Part shown: positions 18,549-27,143 of the stretch, one piece after another
Layout: every line of letters starts with the position of its first letter
How positions within the stretch are numbered: the first letter of the stretch is position 1
Assembly: GCF_039541795.1 (NCBI RefSeq)
Contig: NZ_BAABGX010000001.1
Location: forward strand, 620,001 to 684,000
Source: Nibribacter koreensis
GTDB lineage: Bacteria; Bacteroidota; Bacteroidia; Cytophagales; Hymenobacteraceae
DNA: 64,000 nt
Direction: 5' to 3'
Notes under the pieces: model-generated
What the model was told of the DNA's origin: nothing
The model's database searches: none
What the model saw: only the letters and a program-made list of their open reading frames with translations
Made by a program: the position numbers and the translations under genes

Positions 18549-19103
18549 ATTTCTACTAATAACAGACGCTACGTGCCACGTGGCAAGGTCGAAGAACCTT
18601 ATCGGATCAATCAGCGCATCACCGGCGTACGCGACGTACGGGTGGTAGGTGAGAACGTAGAGCCAGGAGTCTATAGCATAGACCAGGCCCGCCGTTTCGC
18701 TACAGAGCAGAACCTTGACTTGGTGGAGATTTCGCCAAAGGCAGATCCACCGGTTTGTCGCATCATTGACTATTCTAAGTTCAAGTACGAACAGAAGAAG
18801 AAGCAACGCGAGATGAAAGCCAAAACCACCAAGGTGGTTATGAAGGAGATTCGTTTTGGTCCTAACACAGATGACCACGACTTTGAATTCAAACTAAAGC
18901 ACGCCCGCCAGTTCCTGGCAGAAGGTGCCAAGGTAAAAGCGTACGTGCACTTTGTGGGCCGTACCATTGTCTTTAAAGAGCGCGGTGAATTACTTTTGCT
19001 TAAATTTGCGCAGGCGTTGGAAGACGTAGCCAAAGTTGAGCAGCTTCCAAAGCTAGAAGGAAAGAGAATGTTCTTGTTCCTGGGGCCTAAAGTGAAAAAA
19101 TAA
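18549..19103 (+). CDS. infC: translation initiation factor IF-3 (ATT start)
   Basis: A 184-residue IF-3 that binds the 30S subunit and proofreads start codons. I start it at ATT (18549), eight codons before the first GTG. The frame reads STNNRRYVPRG, which continues the IF-3 N-terminus, and AGGAGG lies seven bases upstream. The N-domain (EPYRINQRI, NVEPGVYSIDQAR), a basic linker (KFKYEQKKKQRE) and the C-domain (KEIRFGPNTDDHDF, KVKAYVHFVGR) are complete. In E. coli an AUU start allows IF-3 to repress its own synthesis; the same is inferred here. It is followed by rpmI after 20 bases. Confidence 0.93.
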   Translation: MSTNNRRYVPRGKVEEPYRINQRITGVRDVRVVGENVEPGVYSIDQARRFATEQNLDLVEISPKADPPVCRIIDYSKFKYEQKKKQREMKAKTTKVVMKEIRFGPNTDDHDFEFKLKHARQFLAEGAKVKAYVHFVGRTIVFKERGELLLLKFAQALEDVAKVEQLPKLEGKRMFLFLGPKVKK

Positions 19104-19123
19104 TTACCCTTAAATACACCTAG

Positions 19124-19318
19124 ATGCCTAAGATGAAAAGCAAATCAGGGGCTAAGAAGAGATTCACCCTGACAGGTACTGGCAAAGTAAAGCGTAAGCA
19201 CGCCTACAAAAGCCACATCCTGACCAAGAAGACCACCAAGCAGAAGAGAAATCTGACTCACATTGGTTTAGTTAGCGAAGCTGACCAAGCGAACGTGAAG
19301 AGAATGCTTGCGTCTTAA
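19124..19318 (+). CDS. rpmI: ribosomal protein bL35
   Basis: A 64-residue, very basic protein of the large subunit. The N-terminus PKMKSKSGAKKRF, the KRKHAYKSHILTKK block and the TTKQKRNL block are standard for L35, and the length is normal. It sits between infC and rplT as in most bacteria and is probably cotranscribed with both. Confidence 0.96.
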   Translation: MPKMKSKSGAKKRFTLTGTGKVKRKHAYKSHILTKKTTKQKRNLTHIGLVSEADQANVKRMLAS

Positions 19319-19396
19319 TTCAATTTAATTATTGTTTCAACGAGAACTGGTAACTAAGAATTAAACCGAAATCACCAGCCTCAAAAAAAATCAGAA

Positions 19397-19741
19397 ATGC
19401 CTAGATCGGTAAACGTTGTGGCGGCCCGCCACAAAAGAAAAAGAATAATGAAAATGGCCAAAGGTTACTTTGGTCGTAGAAAAAACGTTTGGACAGTAGC
19501 CAAAAACGCAGTAGAGAAAGGTTTACTTTATGCCTACCGCGATAGAAAAGTTAAGAAGAGAGATTTCCGCGCATTGTGGATCCAGCGTATCAACGCAGCT
19601 GCTCGTATTAACGGCCTGTCTTACTCTCAATTAATGGGCGGTTTGAAAAAAGCCAACATCACCTTGAACCGTAAGGTTTTAGCTGACTTAGCTTTGAACC
19701 ATCCAGAAGCCTTCAAAGGAATTGTTGCAAAGGTGAAATAG
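19397..19741 (+). CDS. rplT: ribosomal protein bL20
   Basis: A 114-residue large-subunit assembly protein. PRSVNVVAARHKRKRI, KGYFGRRKNVWTVAKNAV and RINAAARINGLSYS are characteristic of L20, and the length is normal. In E. coli L20 represses this operon translationally; the 78-base spacer upstream could hold such a site, but I do not recognise one. A strong terminator closes the cluster. Confidence 0.96.
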   Translation: MPRSVNVVAARHKRKRIMKMAKGYFGRRKNVWTVAKNAVEKGLLYAYRDRKVKKRDFRALWIQRINAAARINGLSYSQLMGGLKKANITLNRKVLADLALNHPEAFKGIVAKVK

Positions 19742-19760
19742 TCCTTTCTGACATATACAT

Positions 19761-19796
19761 AAAAAAAAGCCCAGCTACTCAGCTGGGCTTTTTTTT
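19761..19796 (+). terminator. intrinsic terminator of the thrS-infC-rpmI-rplT cluster
   Basis: AAAGCCCAGCT and AGCTGGGCTTT pair around a short loop, flanked by an A-run and an eight-T run, 19 bases after rplT. The symmetry allows function on both strands. Confidence 0.92.
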
Positions 19797-19834
19797 ATGC
19801 CCATATAACAAGGATTCTAAGAAATTTCCTTCGC

Positions 19835-19872
19835 CGTTTTTGGCCTGTTTCCTAGAAAATAGGCCAAAAACG
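19835..19872. repeat. 38-bp palindrome copy (35/38)
   Basis: It lies 38 bases downstream of the rplT terminator, between tandem genes. Mismatches are confined to the centre and one arm position. Confidence 0.95.
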
Positions 19873-19895
19873 ATAGGCAAGGATAGCAATCGCCT

Positions 19896-19903
19896 TATAT
19901 TTG
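19896..19903 (+). promoter_or_regulatory. candidate -7 box of the peptide transporter gene
   Basis: TATATTTG fits TAnnTTTG and lies 72 bases before the start codon. It begins 23 bases after the end of the palindrome; no TTTG -33 box is visible. Confidence 0.4.
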
Positions 19904-19975
19904 TAGATACTGTCTCAAAACTTAAGTGGCATTCAAAAGCGTCAACAACACATCCCTATATTAACAAAACCACCC

Positions 19976-21469
19976 ATGGATTTAACAAATTCTGTCCTGC
20001 CAGAGGAGCAACCTGCCAAAGGCCACCCCAAGCAACTGTACATGCTCTTCTTCGCCGAGATGTGGGAACGGTTCTCCTTCTATGGCATGAAAGCCCTTTT
20101 GCTGGCCTACATGGTCACTGAGCTAAAGTTTGACGAGCCCAAGGGTTATGCCATTTTAGGTTCTTACGCCGCGTTGGTCTACACCATGCCCATGTTTGGC
20201 GGCGTGATGGCAGATAGGTACTTGGGCTTTAGAAAAGCCGTTCTCTTTGGCGGCATCTTAATGACCATCGGGCATTTGGTGCTGGCCGTGCCAGAGGACT
20301 GGAGCTTCTTTTACGGCATGGCGTTCATCATCTGCGGGAACGGTTTCTTCAAGCCCAACATCTCCAGCTTGGTAGGGACGCTATACGCAGACAATGACCC
20401 AAGAAAAGACAGCGGCTTCTCCATCTTCTACATGGGCATTAATATTGGCGCGGCCTTAGGTGGTTTGTTGTGCGGGTACGTAGGGCAACAAATTAACTGG
20501 CACTACGGCTTCGGGTTGGCTGGCATTTTCATGATAGCAGGCCTGGTGGTTTTCTACCTGGGTAGTAAATCCTTGGGGCACCGGGGCTTGCCGCCTAGCC
20601 CGGAACAGTTAAAGCAAGGCGTGTTCTTAGGTATCAGCCGCGAGGTCATCATTTACTTGGTTGCCTTGGCCTTAATCCCTGTAATTGTGGCCTTGTTCAA
20701 CAGATATGAGTTAATGGACTACATCATGTTCGGGTTGGGTGCGGTGGCCTTGTTCTACATTTTGTTTGTGGCTTTTCAGTTAGAGATGCTGGAGCGGAAC
20801 AAGCTCTTCGCGGCTCTGGTCATGATCATCTTCTCGGCTATGTTCTGGGCTTTTTATGAGCAGAACGCCGGGTCGTTGAACCTCTTTGCCATGCGTAACG
20901 TGGACATGAGCGTAGGCGATGTGAACCTGCCAGCCTTGTCTGTGAACAACTTCCTGCCGCCCGCTTGGGTAATTGTGCTCAGCTTCTTCTTTGCCTGGCT
21001 TTGGCCGGCCTTGAACAGAAAGAATCTGGAGCCGTCCACGCCGCTTAAGTTTGCCTTCTCTTTTCTATTGCTGGGGATCGGGTTCTATTTGTTCTACTTT
21101 GCCTGCACCATGAATGAGGAAGTGGGCTTGATTCCTTTGTATGCGTTTGTGGCGGGCTATTTTTTCATCATTTGCGGCGAGATGTGCCTTTCACCCATCG
21201 GGCTTTCCATGGTGACCAAGTTGGCTCCGGCTAAAATGGTGGCCTTGATGATGGGCATCTGGTTTTTCGCCAGCGCCATTGGCGAGTTCCTGGCAGGTAA
21301 AATTGGCGCTTTGATGAGCGTACCGGCCAATGTGGTTGACAATCCCGTGTTGTCCTTGCCATACTATGCCACCATTCTCAACCAGATTGGCATTGGGTCC
21401 ATAGCCATTGGCTTTCTGCTGGTTCTTTTAGTGCCTCTGCTTAACAAATGGATGGGCAATGTGAGGTAG
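19976..21469 (+). CDS. POT-family proton-dependent peptide transporter
   Basis: A 497-residue major-facilitator protein importing di- and tripeptides with protons. Near the N-terminus, EMWERFSFYGMKALL carries the ExxER motif of the PTR2/POT family. The block FGGVMADRYLGFRKAV is the MFS motif between helices 2 and 3, and about 14 hydrophobic segments follow, including the FYEQNAGSLNLFA region typical of bacterial POT proteins. It is a single gene between a palindrome and a hairpin at 21500. Confidence 0.94.
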   Translation: MDLTNSVLPEEQPAKGHPKQLYMLFFAEMWERFSFYGMKALLLAYMVTELKFDEPKGYAILGSYAALVYTMPMFGGVMADRYLGFRKAVLFGGILMTIGHLVLAVPEDWSFFYGMAFIICGNGFFKPNISSLVGTLYADNDPRKDSGFSIFYMGINIGAALGGLLCGYVGQQINWHYGFGLAGIFMIAGLVVFYLGSKSLGHRGLPPSPEQLKQGVFLGISREVIIYLVALALIPVIVALFNRYELMDYIMFGLGAVALFYILFVAFQLEMLERNKLFAALVMIIFSAMFWAFYEQNAGSLNLFAMRNVDMSVGDVNLPALSVNNFLPPAWVIVLSFFFAWLWPALNRKNLEPSTPLKFAFSFLLLGIGFYLFYFACTMNEEVGLIPLYAFVAGYFFIICGEMCLSPIGLSMVTKLAPAKMVALMMGIWFFASAIGEFLAGKIGALMSVPANVVDNPVLSLPYYATILNQIGIGSIAIGFLLVLLVPLLNKWMGNVR

Positions 21470-21499
21470 CCTGATTACTTTTTTAAGATGTAGTTTAAG

Positions 21500-21537
21500 A
21501 GCGATTCAGGGGGAGGTTAACCTATCCTTGAATCGCT
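21500..21537 (+). terminator. hairpin after the peptide transporter, likely terminator
   Basis: AGCGATTCAGG pairs with CCTTGAATCGCT with one mismatch, followed by TCGTTGTT. It lies 30 bases after the transporter stop and just before the next start codon, and it contains a TTG that would otherwise be taken as an upstream start of the GreB-like gene. Confidence 0.65.
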
Positions 21538-21551
21538 TCGTTGTTATGGGC

Positions 21552-22070
21552 ATGAGCAGAGCATTTGCAAAAGAAGATGACGCGGTAGAAGCGCCTATTA
21601 TTCCGGCCCGCGCCGCCTTGCCTCCGGGCGTCACCAATTATGTGACACCGCAGGGCCTGGCCCAACTACGCTTAGAGGCAGCTGAACTGGAAGCCGAACG
21701 CACCAAAATTGAAACCAGTCAGAGCGATGCATTAGAGCGGACTAGAAAATTGACTATCATAAAAGGAAAGATTCACCAATTAAATGAGCGTCTTGCCACC
21801 GCCAAATTGGTGGAGACAGAAGGTCAGCCCACAGACCAAGTGCGGTTTGGGGCCACGGTGACTTTAAAAACAGTTGAGGGAGGAAAGCCCGGATTCATCA
21901 GAAAGTTTACCATTGTGGGGGTAGATGAAGCCTCTATCACGGAAGGGAAGATTGCTTTTGTGGCCCCCATTGCCAAAGCAGTCCAAGGCGCCAAAAAAGA
22001 TGATATAGTTACGCTTCACTTGGCCGGAAAAGAGGAAAAAGTACTAGTGGAGGCTATTACCTATGCTTAA
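21552..22070 (+). CDS. GreA/GreB-family transcription elongation factor
   Basis: About 172 residues. The start MSRAFAKEDD is typical of GreB-like proteins; the TTG and ATG further upstream fall in or next to a hairpin. An N-terminal helical region (LAQLRLEAAELEAERTKIE in parts) forms a short coiled coil, and a C-terminal FKBP-like domain follows (VRFGATVTLKTV, FTIVGVDEA). Factors of this family enter the RNA polymerase secondary channel and stimulate transcript cleavage. Whether the coiled-coil tip keeps the acidic residues needed for that was not resolved, so it could also be a Rnk-like relative. A double terminator/repeat structure follows. Confidence 0.82.
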   Translation: MSRAFAKEDDAVEAPIIPARAALPPGVTNYVTPQGLAQLRLEAAELEAERTKIETSQSDALERTRKLTIIKGKIHQLNERLATAKLVETEGQPTDQVRFGATVTLKTVEGGKPGFIRKFTIVGVDEASITEGKIAFVAPIAKAVQGAKKDDIVTLHLAGKEEKVLVEAITYA

Positions 22071-22152
22071 AGGAACGATGACGATCATGGGTTCTAACTT
22101 ATTTTATAGTAGCGTTTAATTGCTATCTATAATGTGCGTACAATACCTGTAT

Positions 22153-22201
22153 AAACGAAGCGGCTCCTTTTCTTAGTCATAGAAAAGGAGCCGCTTCGTT
22201 T
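22153..22201. terminator. long intrinsic terminator fused to a palindrome copy
   Basis: AAACGAAGCGGCTCCTTTTC pairs with the reverse complement around TTAGTCATA. The T-run that completes it on the plus strand is the left arm of the palindrome starting at 22197. Confidence 0.88.
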
Positions 22202-22234
22202 TTGGCTTATTTTCAAGAAAACAGGCCAAAAACG
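22197..22234. repeat. 38-bp palindrome copy (35/38)
   Basis: It lies between the GreB-like gene and the convergent tRNA gene, overlapping the end of the terminator by five bases. Confidence 0.95.
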
Positions 22235-22264
22235 CCTGCCTTGGTCTTGTAAATTATTGGGCGT

Positions 22265-22296
22265 AAAAAAAGCTCCACTGGTAAGTGGAGCTTTTG
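22265..22296 (-). terminator. intrinsic terminator of tRNA-Met
   Basis: AGCTCCACT and AGTGGAGCT pair around GGTA. On the minus strand the stem is followed by a run of Ts, immediately downstream of the tRNA 3' end. Confidence 0.88.
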
Positions 22297-22370
22297 TAGC
22301 GGGGAGCAGAATCGAACTGCCGACCTCAGGGTTATGAATCCTGCGCTCTAACCATCTGAGCTACCCCGCC
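22297..22370 (-). tRNA. tRNA-Met (anticodon CAT)
   Basis: A 74-base cloverleaf on the minus strand. The acceptor GGCGGGG pairs with CCCCGCT, the D-stem GCTC with GAGC, and the T-arm carries GTTCGATTC. The anticodon loop TTCATAA reads CAT. The discriminator is A and CCA is not encoded. With no A-T mismatch typical of initiators at its first pair, and from general similarity to Bacteroidota elongator Met tRNAs, I read it as elongator Met; an Ile2 tRNA (lysidine-modified CAT) cannot be excluded by eye. Confidence 0.92.
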
Positions 22371-22497
22371 GAATTATGGTGCAAATGTAGGCGAAAGATT
22401 ATTAATGGTACAAACTTTTTAGTGTAAAATATTTTCTCTTATTTGACCCCACAAGCTACCTACCTATACTACACCCTTTTACGTTGGCTCTTTTTTT

Positions 22498-22893
22498 ATG
22501 AGTAAAACTAAATTTATCAGAGAATACGCGTTGAATGCCTCGCCCAAGATGATTTACCCTTACCTGAGCACTGCTTCTGGGCTGGAGCAATGGTTCTGCC
22601 AGTCGGTAAATGTGATGGGGGACCGTATTTTTAACTTTATCTGGGACAACCAGGACCACCTAGCCGAGATGAGCAGCCACCGCACCAACCGGTCTGTGCG
22701 CTTTACATTTCTGGGACCCAACAGAATGACCACCGCAGACTCTGGCTACATTGAGTTTACCATTGACTCTAGTGAGCTTACCCAGGAACAATATCTACGC
22801 ATCTTAGACTATACGGATGAAGGAGACGTTGAGCAGTTAGCGGAACTGTGGGACAACCTGGTGCAGAACCTGCGCGAGATCATTGGCGGCTAA
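22498..22893 (+). CDS. START-like / SRPBCC domain protein of Bacteroidota
   Basis: A 131-residue cytoplasmic protein. The N-terminal helix and strand (FIREYALNASPKMIYPYLST), the GLEQWFCQSV block and the C-terminal amphipathic helix (LAELWDNLVQNLREIIGG) are those of the START-like family (AHSA1/SRPBCC fold) found next to core genes throughout Bacteroidota. The fold binds hydrophobic ligands; no ligand is known here. It precedes an LptF/G permease by 100 bases, a pairing that may be functional because both could concern lipids, though this is inference. Confidence 0.88.
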   Translation: MSKTKFIREYALNASPKMIYPYLSTASGLEQWFCQSVNVMGDRIFNFIWDNQDHLAEMSSHRTNRSVRFTFLGPNRMTTADSGYIEFTIDSSELTQEQYLRILDYTDEGDVEQLAELWDNLVQNLREIIGG

Positions 22894-22993
22894 GCGTGCG
22901 TTTTCGGCGTCTTTTTGTAATTTCGGCCACTTTTCCGGCGTCATGTTTGTTAACCGGCTTACTGCTGGCCCCGGATAGGAGTGCCCTTTTTAC

Positions 22994-24403
22994 ATGAAAA
23001 AATTAGACAAGCTTATACTTAAGTCCTTTATAGGGCCGTTTTTGCTCACGTTTGCCGTGGTAGAATTCATCTTTCTGCTACAGGTAATCTTAAAGTACCT
23101 GGATGACCTGGTGGGCAAGGACCTGGGCATTGCCGTGATAGGGGAGCTGCTTTTCTATTTCAGCATCAACCTGGCGCCAAACGCGTTCCCGTTGGCCATT
23201 CTGCTGTCCTCCCTCATGACCTTCGGGAACCTGGGGGAGCACATGGAACTGACGGCCATCAAGACATCCGGCATTTCTTTGGTGCGCGCGTTACGGCCCG
23301 TTTTTGTCTTTTCGGTACTGCTCACCATTGCGGCCTTCTTCTTTAACAATACCATTGTGCCCAAGGCCAACCTGCGGGCGTACAGCCTGATGTGGGACAT
23401 CCGGCAGAAAAAGCCTTCTCTGGACATCAAGGAAGGGTCTTTTTACAACGGCTTGCCCAACCGTAGCATTAGGGTGGGCAAGAAGTTTGACGACGGGCAG
23501 ACGCTAAAGGACATTATGATCTATGACCATAGCGGCGGCCAGGGAAATACCATCGTGGTGCTGGCAGACTCGGGTAAGATGTACACGCAGTACAATGACC
23601 AATACCTGGTGCTGGAGATGTTCAATGGCAAAACGTTTGTTGAGGACGTAAACAACCAGAGCACGGTCACCCAGAACGGGGGCTTCGCGCGGCAGGGGTT
23701 CACGGCCAACAAGATGGTGGTGAACCTGTCTTCTTTTCAACTGGACAGGAGCAACACCCAGCTGTTTGCCGAGAACAAGATGATGAAGAACATCACTCAG
23801 CTCAAGCAGGTGACAGATTCTTTAGAAAGCCAGCAGGGTAGGGAGCGTCAATTGCTGGCCCCCAATGTGCGTCCGTTCTACAACCACTTTCAAGTAGACA
23901 AGAAGGCAGACACGCTAAAGGCACTGGCCAATTACAGCAAGCCCTTGCCGCCCATTACCTTAGAAGACGTGCGCATGGCTTCTGGCTCTGCCCGCAACGT
24001 GAAAAGCTTTACCAGTAGTTACGCTTCCAGGCTCACCAGCATTGAGCGCGAGAAGAACAACTATGAGATAGAGATCTACAAGAAGTTTACCCAGGCGCTG
24101 GCCTGCTTTATCATGTTTTTGATTGGGGCGCCGTTGGGGGCCATCATTAGAAAAGGTGGTTTGGGTATGCCCGTAATCATCTCCATTGCCTTCTTCATCA
24201 TCTACTATGTGCTGAGTATTCTAGGTGAGAAATGGGGCAGGGAAGGCGTAGCCCCAGTGCCATTGGGCATGTGGGCAGCCAACATGGTGCTGTTCCCGGT
24301 GGGTATTTTCTTCTTGATCCAGGCGCGCAATGACTCTAGCTTACTGGAGTTTGACCTCTGGCGGAAACTCACTTCAAGACTGCGCCGGGTAAAAACACTA
24401 TAA
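22994..24403 (+). CDS. LptF/LptG-family lipopolysaccharide export permease
   Basis: A 469-residue inner-membrane subunit of the LptB2FG exporter type. Three hydrophobic segments at about residues 12-35, 50-75 and 100-120 precede a long periplasmic beta-jellyroll domain (about 125-365), and three segments close the protein (TQALACFIMFLIGAPLGAI, GMPVIISIAFFIIYY, MWAANMVLFPVG). The KLILKSFIGPFLLTF start is typical. Bacteroidota often carry two unlinked genes of this type, so the F versus G assignment is left open. Confidence 0.93.
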   Translation: MKKLDKLILKSFIGPFLLTFAVVEFIFLLQVILKYLDDLVGKDLGIAVIGELLFYFSINLAPNAFPLAILLSSLMTFGNLGEHMELTAIKTSGISLVRALRPVFVFSVLLTIAAFFFNNTIVPKANLRAYSLMWDIRQKKPSLDIKEGSFYNGLPNRSIRVGKKFDDGQTLKDIMIYDHSGGQGNTIVVLADSGKMYTQYNDQYLVLEMFNGKTFVEDVNNQSTVTQNGGFARQGFTANKMVVNLSSFQLDRSNTQLFAENKMMKNITQLKQVTDSLESQQGRERQLLAPNVRPFYNHFQVDKKADTLKALANYSKPLPPITLEDVRMASGSARNVKSFTSSYASRLTSIEREKNNYEIEIYKKFTQALACFIMFLIGAPLGAIIRKGGLGMPVIISIAFFIIYYVLSILGEKWGREGVAPVPLGMWAANMVLFPVGIFFLIQARNDSSLLEFDLWRKLTSRLRRVKTL

Positions 24404-24429
24404 ATCATTGGGTTTATTCGGGAGAAAGA

Positions 24430-24460
24430 TTTTACTGTTCCGGAATTTTATCTAACTTTG
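24430..24460 (+). promoter_or_regulatory. promoter of rpsO
   Basis: TAACTTTG at 24453-24460 fits TAnnTTTG exactly; TTTA at 24430-24433, 19 bases upstream, is one base from the TTTG -33 box. The start codon of rpsO is 52 bases downstream. Confidence 0.6.
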
Positions 24461-24511
24461 CGACTTATATTCGATACTGCGAAAAAAACGTAAGCCAAGT
24501 ACTTTACACGC

Positions 24512-24787
24512 ATGAAATTAACAACTGAAGCGAAACAAGAGATCTTCGAAAACAAAGGATTTGCCAAAACAGCTACTGACACTGGGTCACCTGAATCGCA
24601 AATCGCATTGTTTACTACTAGAATCAACCACCTAACGGACCACCTTAAGGTTCACAAGAAAGACTTCTCCACTCGTTTGGGGCTTTTGAAATTGGTTGGT
24701 AAGAGAAGAAGACTATTAAACTACCTGACCAAGACTGATATTGGACGTTACCGTGCAATCATTGCTGAGTTAGGCATTCGTAAATAA
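24512..24787 (+). CDS. rpsO: ribosomal protein uS15
   Basis: A 91-residue small-subunit protein. TGSPESQIALFTTRINHLTDHL (in parts), KDFSTRLGLLKLVGKRRRLLNYL (in parts) and the TDIGRYR motif are standard S15, and the length is close to normal. It precedes pnp as in many bacteria, but a strong terminator separates the two here. Confidence 0.96.
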   Translation: MKLTTEAKQEIFENKGFAKTATDTGSPESQIALFTTRINHLTDHLKVHKKDFSTRLGLLKLVGKRRRLLNYLTKTDIGRYRAIIAELGIRK

Positions 24788-24799
24788 CACCATAAGAAG

Positions 24800-24840
24800 G
24801 ATTAGGGAATTCATTAACGGGATTCCCTAATCTTTTTTAT
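24800..24840 (+). terminator. intrinsic terminator of rpsO
   Basis: GATTAGGGAAT and ATTCCCTAATC form a perfect 11-bp stem followed by six Ts, 12 bases after the rpsO stop. Confidence 0.92.
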
Positions 24841-24928
24841 TGCCCTTTGCTTTCCCGGCAAAACTTATTGACAGCGCCCCTGGCATAGCTAGCGGGTGCA
24901 TTTTACATTGATGCATTAGATAAATCAG

Positions 24929-27079
24929 ATGTCATACAACGCTATAAATAAAACTATCCGCATGGCCAACGGCCGTGACATTACTATTGAGACCGGTAAA
25001 CTAGCCAAGCAGGCAGACGGTTCTGTAGTAGTAAGATGCGGTAACGCCATGCTATTGGCAACAGTGGTCTCTAACATTGGAGCCCGCGAAGGGGTAGACT
25101 TCCTTCCTCTATCTGTAGACTATCAAGAGAAATTCGCTTCTAGCGGTAAAATCCCGGGTGGTTTCTTGAAGAGAGAAGCTCGTCTTTCTGACTATGAGGT
25201 ATTGATCAGCCGTCTGGTGGATCGTATCCTACGTCCTATGTTCCCAGAGGATTATCACTCTGAGACGCAGGTGATCATCAACTTGATTTCAGCTGATCCA
25301 GAAATCCTGCCTGACGCTTTGGCCGCTCTTGCCGCCTCTGCCGCCCTTTCTGTGTCTGACATTCCGTTCAACGGTCCTATCTCTGAAGTAAGAGTAGCTC
25401 GTATTGACGGTCAGTTCCAGATCAACCCTGTTCTTTCTGATTTAAGCCGCGCAGACATTGACCTGATAGTAGGTGGAACCGCAGACAGCGTAGCCATGGT
25501 AGAAGGTGAAATGAGCGAAGTGTCTGAAGAAGAGATGCTAGAGGCGATCAGAATTGCTCATGATGCCATCAAAATTCAGGTTGCCGTTCAGCTAGAACTA
25601 GCGCAAGAGGTTGGAAAACTAACCAAGCGCGAGTACAGCCATGAGACCAACGACCTTGAATTAAAGGAGTTGATCTACAAAGCGGTGTATGACCAAGCCT
25701 ACGGCGTTGCCGCTTCTGGTAATAAAGTAAAGGCTGAGCGTAAGAACTCTTTCAAAGCCATTAAAGAAGCCTTTGTTGCTTCCCTTCCAGAAGACCATAC
25801 GTATGACGCTACCCTGATTGGAAAATACTTCCATGACGCAGAGAAAGACGCCGTACGTAACGTGGTATTAAAAGAGCGTCGTCGTTTAGACGGTCGTGCT
25901 CTGGATGAGATCAGACCTATCTGGTCAGAGATCAACTACCTGCCATCTGCCCACGGTTCTGCCGTGTTTACTCGCGGTGAGACCCAATCTTTGACTACGG
26001 TTACCTTGGGTACCAAGATGGATGAGCAGATGATTGATGGTGCCATGTTCTCTGGCTACAACAAATTCATGTTGCACTATAACTTCCCTCCATTCTCTAC
26101 CGGCGAGGCCAAGCCTATGCGCGGTACGGGACGTAGAGAAGTAGGACACGGTAATTTGGCCATGCGTTCTTTAAAGAAAGTGTTGCCGCCAGAAGACACC
26201 AACCCATATACCATTCGTATCGTTTCTGACATCCTGGAATCTAACGGTTCTTCTTCTATGGCTACCGTTTGCGCGGGTACACTAGCCTTGATGGATGCTG
26301 GTATCCAAATCAAAGCACCAGTTTCTGGTATCGCTATGGGATTGATCATGGATGAGACCACTGGTAACTTTGCCGTTCTTTCAGACATCTTAGGTGATGA
26401 AGATCACTTGGGTGACATGGACTTTAAAGTGACGGGTACTGCCAAAGGCATCACGGCTTGCCAAATGGACATCAAAGTGAAAGGTCTTTCTTTTGAGATC
26501 TTGGGCCAAGCCTTGTCTCAGGCCAGAAACGGTCGTCTGCACATCTTGGGCGAGATGAACAAAACCATCTCTCAACCAGCCGCTGACTTCAAGCCGCATG
26601 CGCCGCGTTCACAGAACATCATCATTGAGAAAGAATTCATTGGTGCGGTAATTGGACCAGGTGGTAAAGTGATTCAGCAGATCCAGCGTGACTCTGGTGC
26701 GGTTATCCAGATTGAAGAGAAGAATGACAAAGGCTACGTGAACGTGTTTGCCACCAATCAGGAGGCCATGCAGATGGCGGTCTCTAAGATCAAAGCCATT
26801 GTGGCAGTTCCAGAGGTAGGCGAAGTGTACACGGGTAAAGTTAAATCTATCCAGCCGTACGGTGCGTTTGTGGAATTCATGGCCGGTAAAGACGGTTTGC
26901 TACATATTTCTGAAGTGAAGTGGGAGCGTCTTGAAAGCATGGAAGGCATCCTGGAATTAGGCGAGGAAATCCAAGTGAAACTGGTGGACGTGGACCCTAA
27001 GACCGGCAAGTTCAAGCTTTCTAGAAAGGCGTTACTGCCTAAGCCAGAGAGAAATACAGAAGCTCCGCAAAATAACTAA
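24929..27079 (+). CDS. pnp: polyribonucleotide nucleotidyltransferase
   Basis: A 716-residue phosphorolytic 3'-5' exoribonuclease. It has two RNase PH-like domains: the first includes VDYQEKFASSGKIPGG, the second GETQSLTTVTLGT and the catalytic-site stretch SNGSSSMATVCAG. A KH domain follows (EFIGAVIGPGGKVIQQIQ), then an S1 domain (GEVYTGKVKSIQPYGAFVE) and a short tail. The length is normal. The 141-base spacer before it contains no clear autoregulatory hairpin. Its own terminator overlaps a palindrome repeat. Confidence 0.96.
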   Translation: MSYNAINKTIRMANGRDITIETGKLAKQADGSVVVRCGNAMLLATVVSNIGAREGVDFLPLSVDYQEKFASSGKIPGGFLKREARLSDYEVLISRLVDRILRPMFPEDYHSETQVIINLISADPEILPDALAALAASAALSVSDIPFNGPISEVRVARIDGQFQINPVLSDLSRADIDLIVGGTADSVAMVEGEMSEVSEEEMLEAIRIAHDAIKIQVAVQLELAQEVGKLTKREYSHETNDLELKELIYKAVYDQAYGVAASGNKVKAERKNSFKAIKEAFVASLPEDHTYDATLIGKYFHDAEKDAVRNVVLKERRRLDGRALDEIRPIWSEINYLPSAHGSAVFTRGETQSLTTVTLGTKMDEQMIDGAMFSGYNKFMLHYNFPPFSTGEAKPMRGTGRREVGHGNLAMRSLKKVLPPEDTNPYTIRIVSDILESNGSSSMATVCAGTLALMDAGIQIKAPVSGIAMGLIMDETTGNFAVLSDILGDEDHLGDMDFKVTGTAKGITACQMDIKVKGLSFEILGQALSQARNGRLHILGEMNKTISQPAADFKPHAPRSQNIIIEKEFIGAVIGPGGKVIQQIQRDSGAVIQIEEKNDKGYVNVFATNQEAMQMAVSKIKAIVAVPEVGEVYTGKVKSIQPYGAFVEFMAGKDGLLHISEVKWERLESMEGILELGEEIQVKLVDVDPKTGKFKLSRKALLPKPERNTEAPQNN

Positions 27080-27093
27080 TTGATTTCATCCAG

Positions 27094-27143
27094 AACCCAA
27101 CCATACGCGTTCTATTAAGTAGGACCGGGTGGTTGGGTTTTTG
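27094..27143 (+). terminator. intrinsic terminator of pnp overlapping a palindrome
   Basis: AACCCAACCA pairs with TGGTTGGGTT; the following T-run is the left arm of the palindrome at 27136-27173. The loop is rather long, with an inner partial stem. Confidence 0.7.

Noticed and set aside
18573..18575. GTG at 18573 as the start of infC
   Set aside because: The IF-3 N-terminal sequence continues upstream in frame to ATT with an ideal AGGAGG spacing; the GTG has no such site.
19471..19508. GTAGCCAAAAACG in rplT resembling a palindrome right arm
   Set aside because: It encodes the universally conserved L20 segment VWTVAKNAV, and the left half has no similarity.
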